A DNA stretch of 64,000 bases, from positions 1,116,001 to 1,180,000 of the forward strand of contig NZ_JAHVHV010000001.1 of assembly GCF_019802085.1 (NCBI RefSeq), written 5' to 3'. Origin of the DNA: Ferrimonas balearica (GTDB lineage Bacteria > Pseudomonadota > Gammaproteobacteria > Enterobacterales > Shewanellaceae). Under the pieces are notes generated by a model. It saw nothing but the letters and a program-made list of their open reading frames with translations. It was not told the origin of the DNA and searched no databases. Both the position numbers and the translations under genes were made by a program. How positions within the stretch are numbered: the stretch's first letter is position 1; the number at the start of each line of letters is the position of its first letter. This document shows, in pieces, positions 63,650 to 64,000 of this stretch.

Positions 63650-64000
63650 GACTCTGTTCACATTCGAGATCCCACAGCAAACGGGGATCCAGGGTTTTGG
63701 CAGCGAGCTGGGTGAAGATGATCACCAGGGCAAAAAAGGTGGCCGCGGGGGCCGGCTTGGCATAGAGCAGCTGCCCCATGTTGACCAGGCTGACCATGAT
63801 GGAGATGACGAACAGATCCAGCATCGACCAGCGGCCGATGAACTCGATGACGTGGAAGCTCCAGGTCAACTGGCGTCGGGACAGCTTAAGGCGGAACTGG
63901 ATGGTCAGCAGGATGAGGCTCAGGCCGATGATCTTGGCCATGGGCACCAATATGGAGGCGGTGAACACGATCACGGCGATGGCTGCCATGTCGTTCTCCA
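63618..64000 (-). CDS. letA: LetA/PqiA-like inner membrane protein, C-terminal part (5' end outside window)
   Basis: The frame is open to the window edge, so the ATG at 63989 is internal. The visible 126 residues hold three hydrophobic helices and FIGRWSMLDLFVISIMV, the PqiA/LetA C-terminal half signature. LetA is the inner-membrane partner that feeds lipids to LetB. Confidence 0.9.
   Translation of the reverse strand, partial: ENDMAAIAVIVFTASILVPMAKIIGLSLILLTIQFRLKLSRRQLTWSFHVIEFIGRWSMLDLFVISIMVSLVNMGQLLYAKPAPAATFFALVIIFTQLAAKTLDPRLLWDLECEQSHDRNPQAESQ

Overview
The window is a contiguous stretch of a GC-rich (roughly 60-65 %) gammaproteobacterial chromosome. Gene content and order (metG divergent from apbC/mrp, thrS-infC-rpmI-rplT, tusDCBE, pabC-mltG-tmk-holB-pilZ-tatD, letA-letB near rsmF, ECF sigma factor plus Hanks kinase) point to the Shewanella/Ferrimonas part of the Alteromonadales. 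Ferrimonas is my best guess, but this is inference from gene content and no marker proves it. Coding density is high and nearly every gene is chromosomal housekeeping or conserved accessory. I see no prophage, IS element or CRISPR array.

Layout. 0-9 kb: the 3' end of a DUF6351 gene, then small singletons and pairs (TrhA-like membrane protein, phytase-like secreted protein with a GNAT enzyme, VanZ, a metallophosphatase, an LpxR-family lipid A deacylase, PhoA-type alkaline phosphatase, DmeF metal exporter, MtfA peptidase). 9-12 kb: anaerobic ribonucleotide reduction, nrdD-nrdG, with an FNR-type site and two NrdR-type boxes upstream. 12-17 kb: an SDR protein, a NERD/double-pseudokinase protein, tusDCBE for tRNA wobble thiolation, and yccA. 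17-18 kb and 26-26.7 kb: two near-identical tRNA-Ser(UGA) genes, each followed by about 140-bp modules that repeat the tRNA 3' end and carry an intrinsic terminator. 19-26 kb: an Atm1-type ABC exporter, then a signalling block of ECF sigma factor, membrane Hanks kinase with TPRs, a small orphan protein and a LytTR regulator. 26.7-31.9 kb: small orphans, a degenerate integrase-like protein and a degenerate glycosyltransferase. 31.9-32.2 kb: three tandem tRNA-Val(GAC) genes with a clear promoter. 32-37 kb: DUF3080 lipoprotein, MATE pump, riboflavin synthase, CPXCG protein, pteridine reductase, fructosamine kinase. 37-41 kb: translation cluster thrS-infC-rpmI-rplT with an AUU start on infC. 41-49 kb: DUF1853, a Lys/Ala-rich protein, a membrane coiled-coil protein with an HPD motif, a QueC-like PP-loop protein, ldhA, a Nif3-family protein, a CPA1 antiporter with TrkA-N-like tail, and a DUF4384 protein. 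49-58 kb: metG and, divergently, apbC-udk-dcd-pabC-mltG-tmk-holB-pilZ-tatD. 58-64 kb: rsmF, a fused SpmA/SpmB-type transporter-like protein, letB and the 3' part of letA at the window edge.

The most unusual structures are the tRNA-Ser-linked modules, which resemble in layout the rtT repeats behind E. coli tyrT; the sigma factor/kinase/LytTR block, which resembles the EcfP-PknT logic of Vibrio; and the NERD protein, whose nuclease-like residues are intact while both kinase-like modules look dead.
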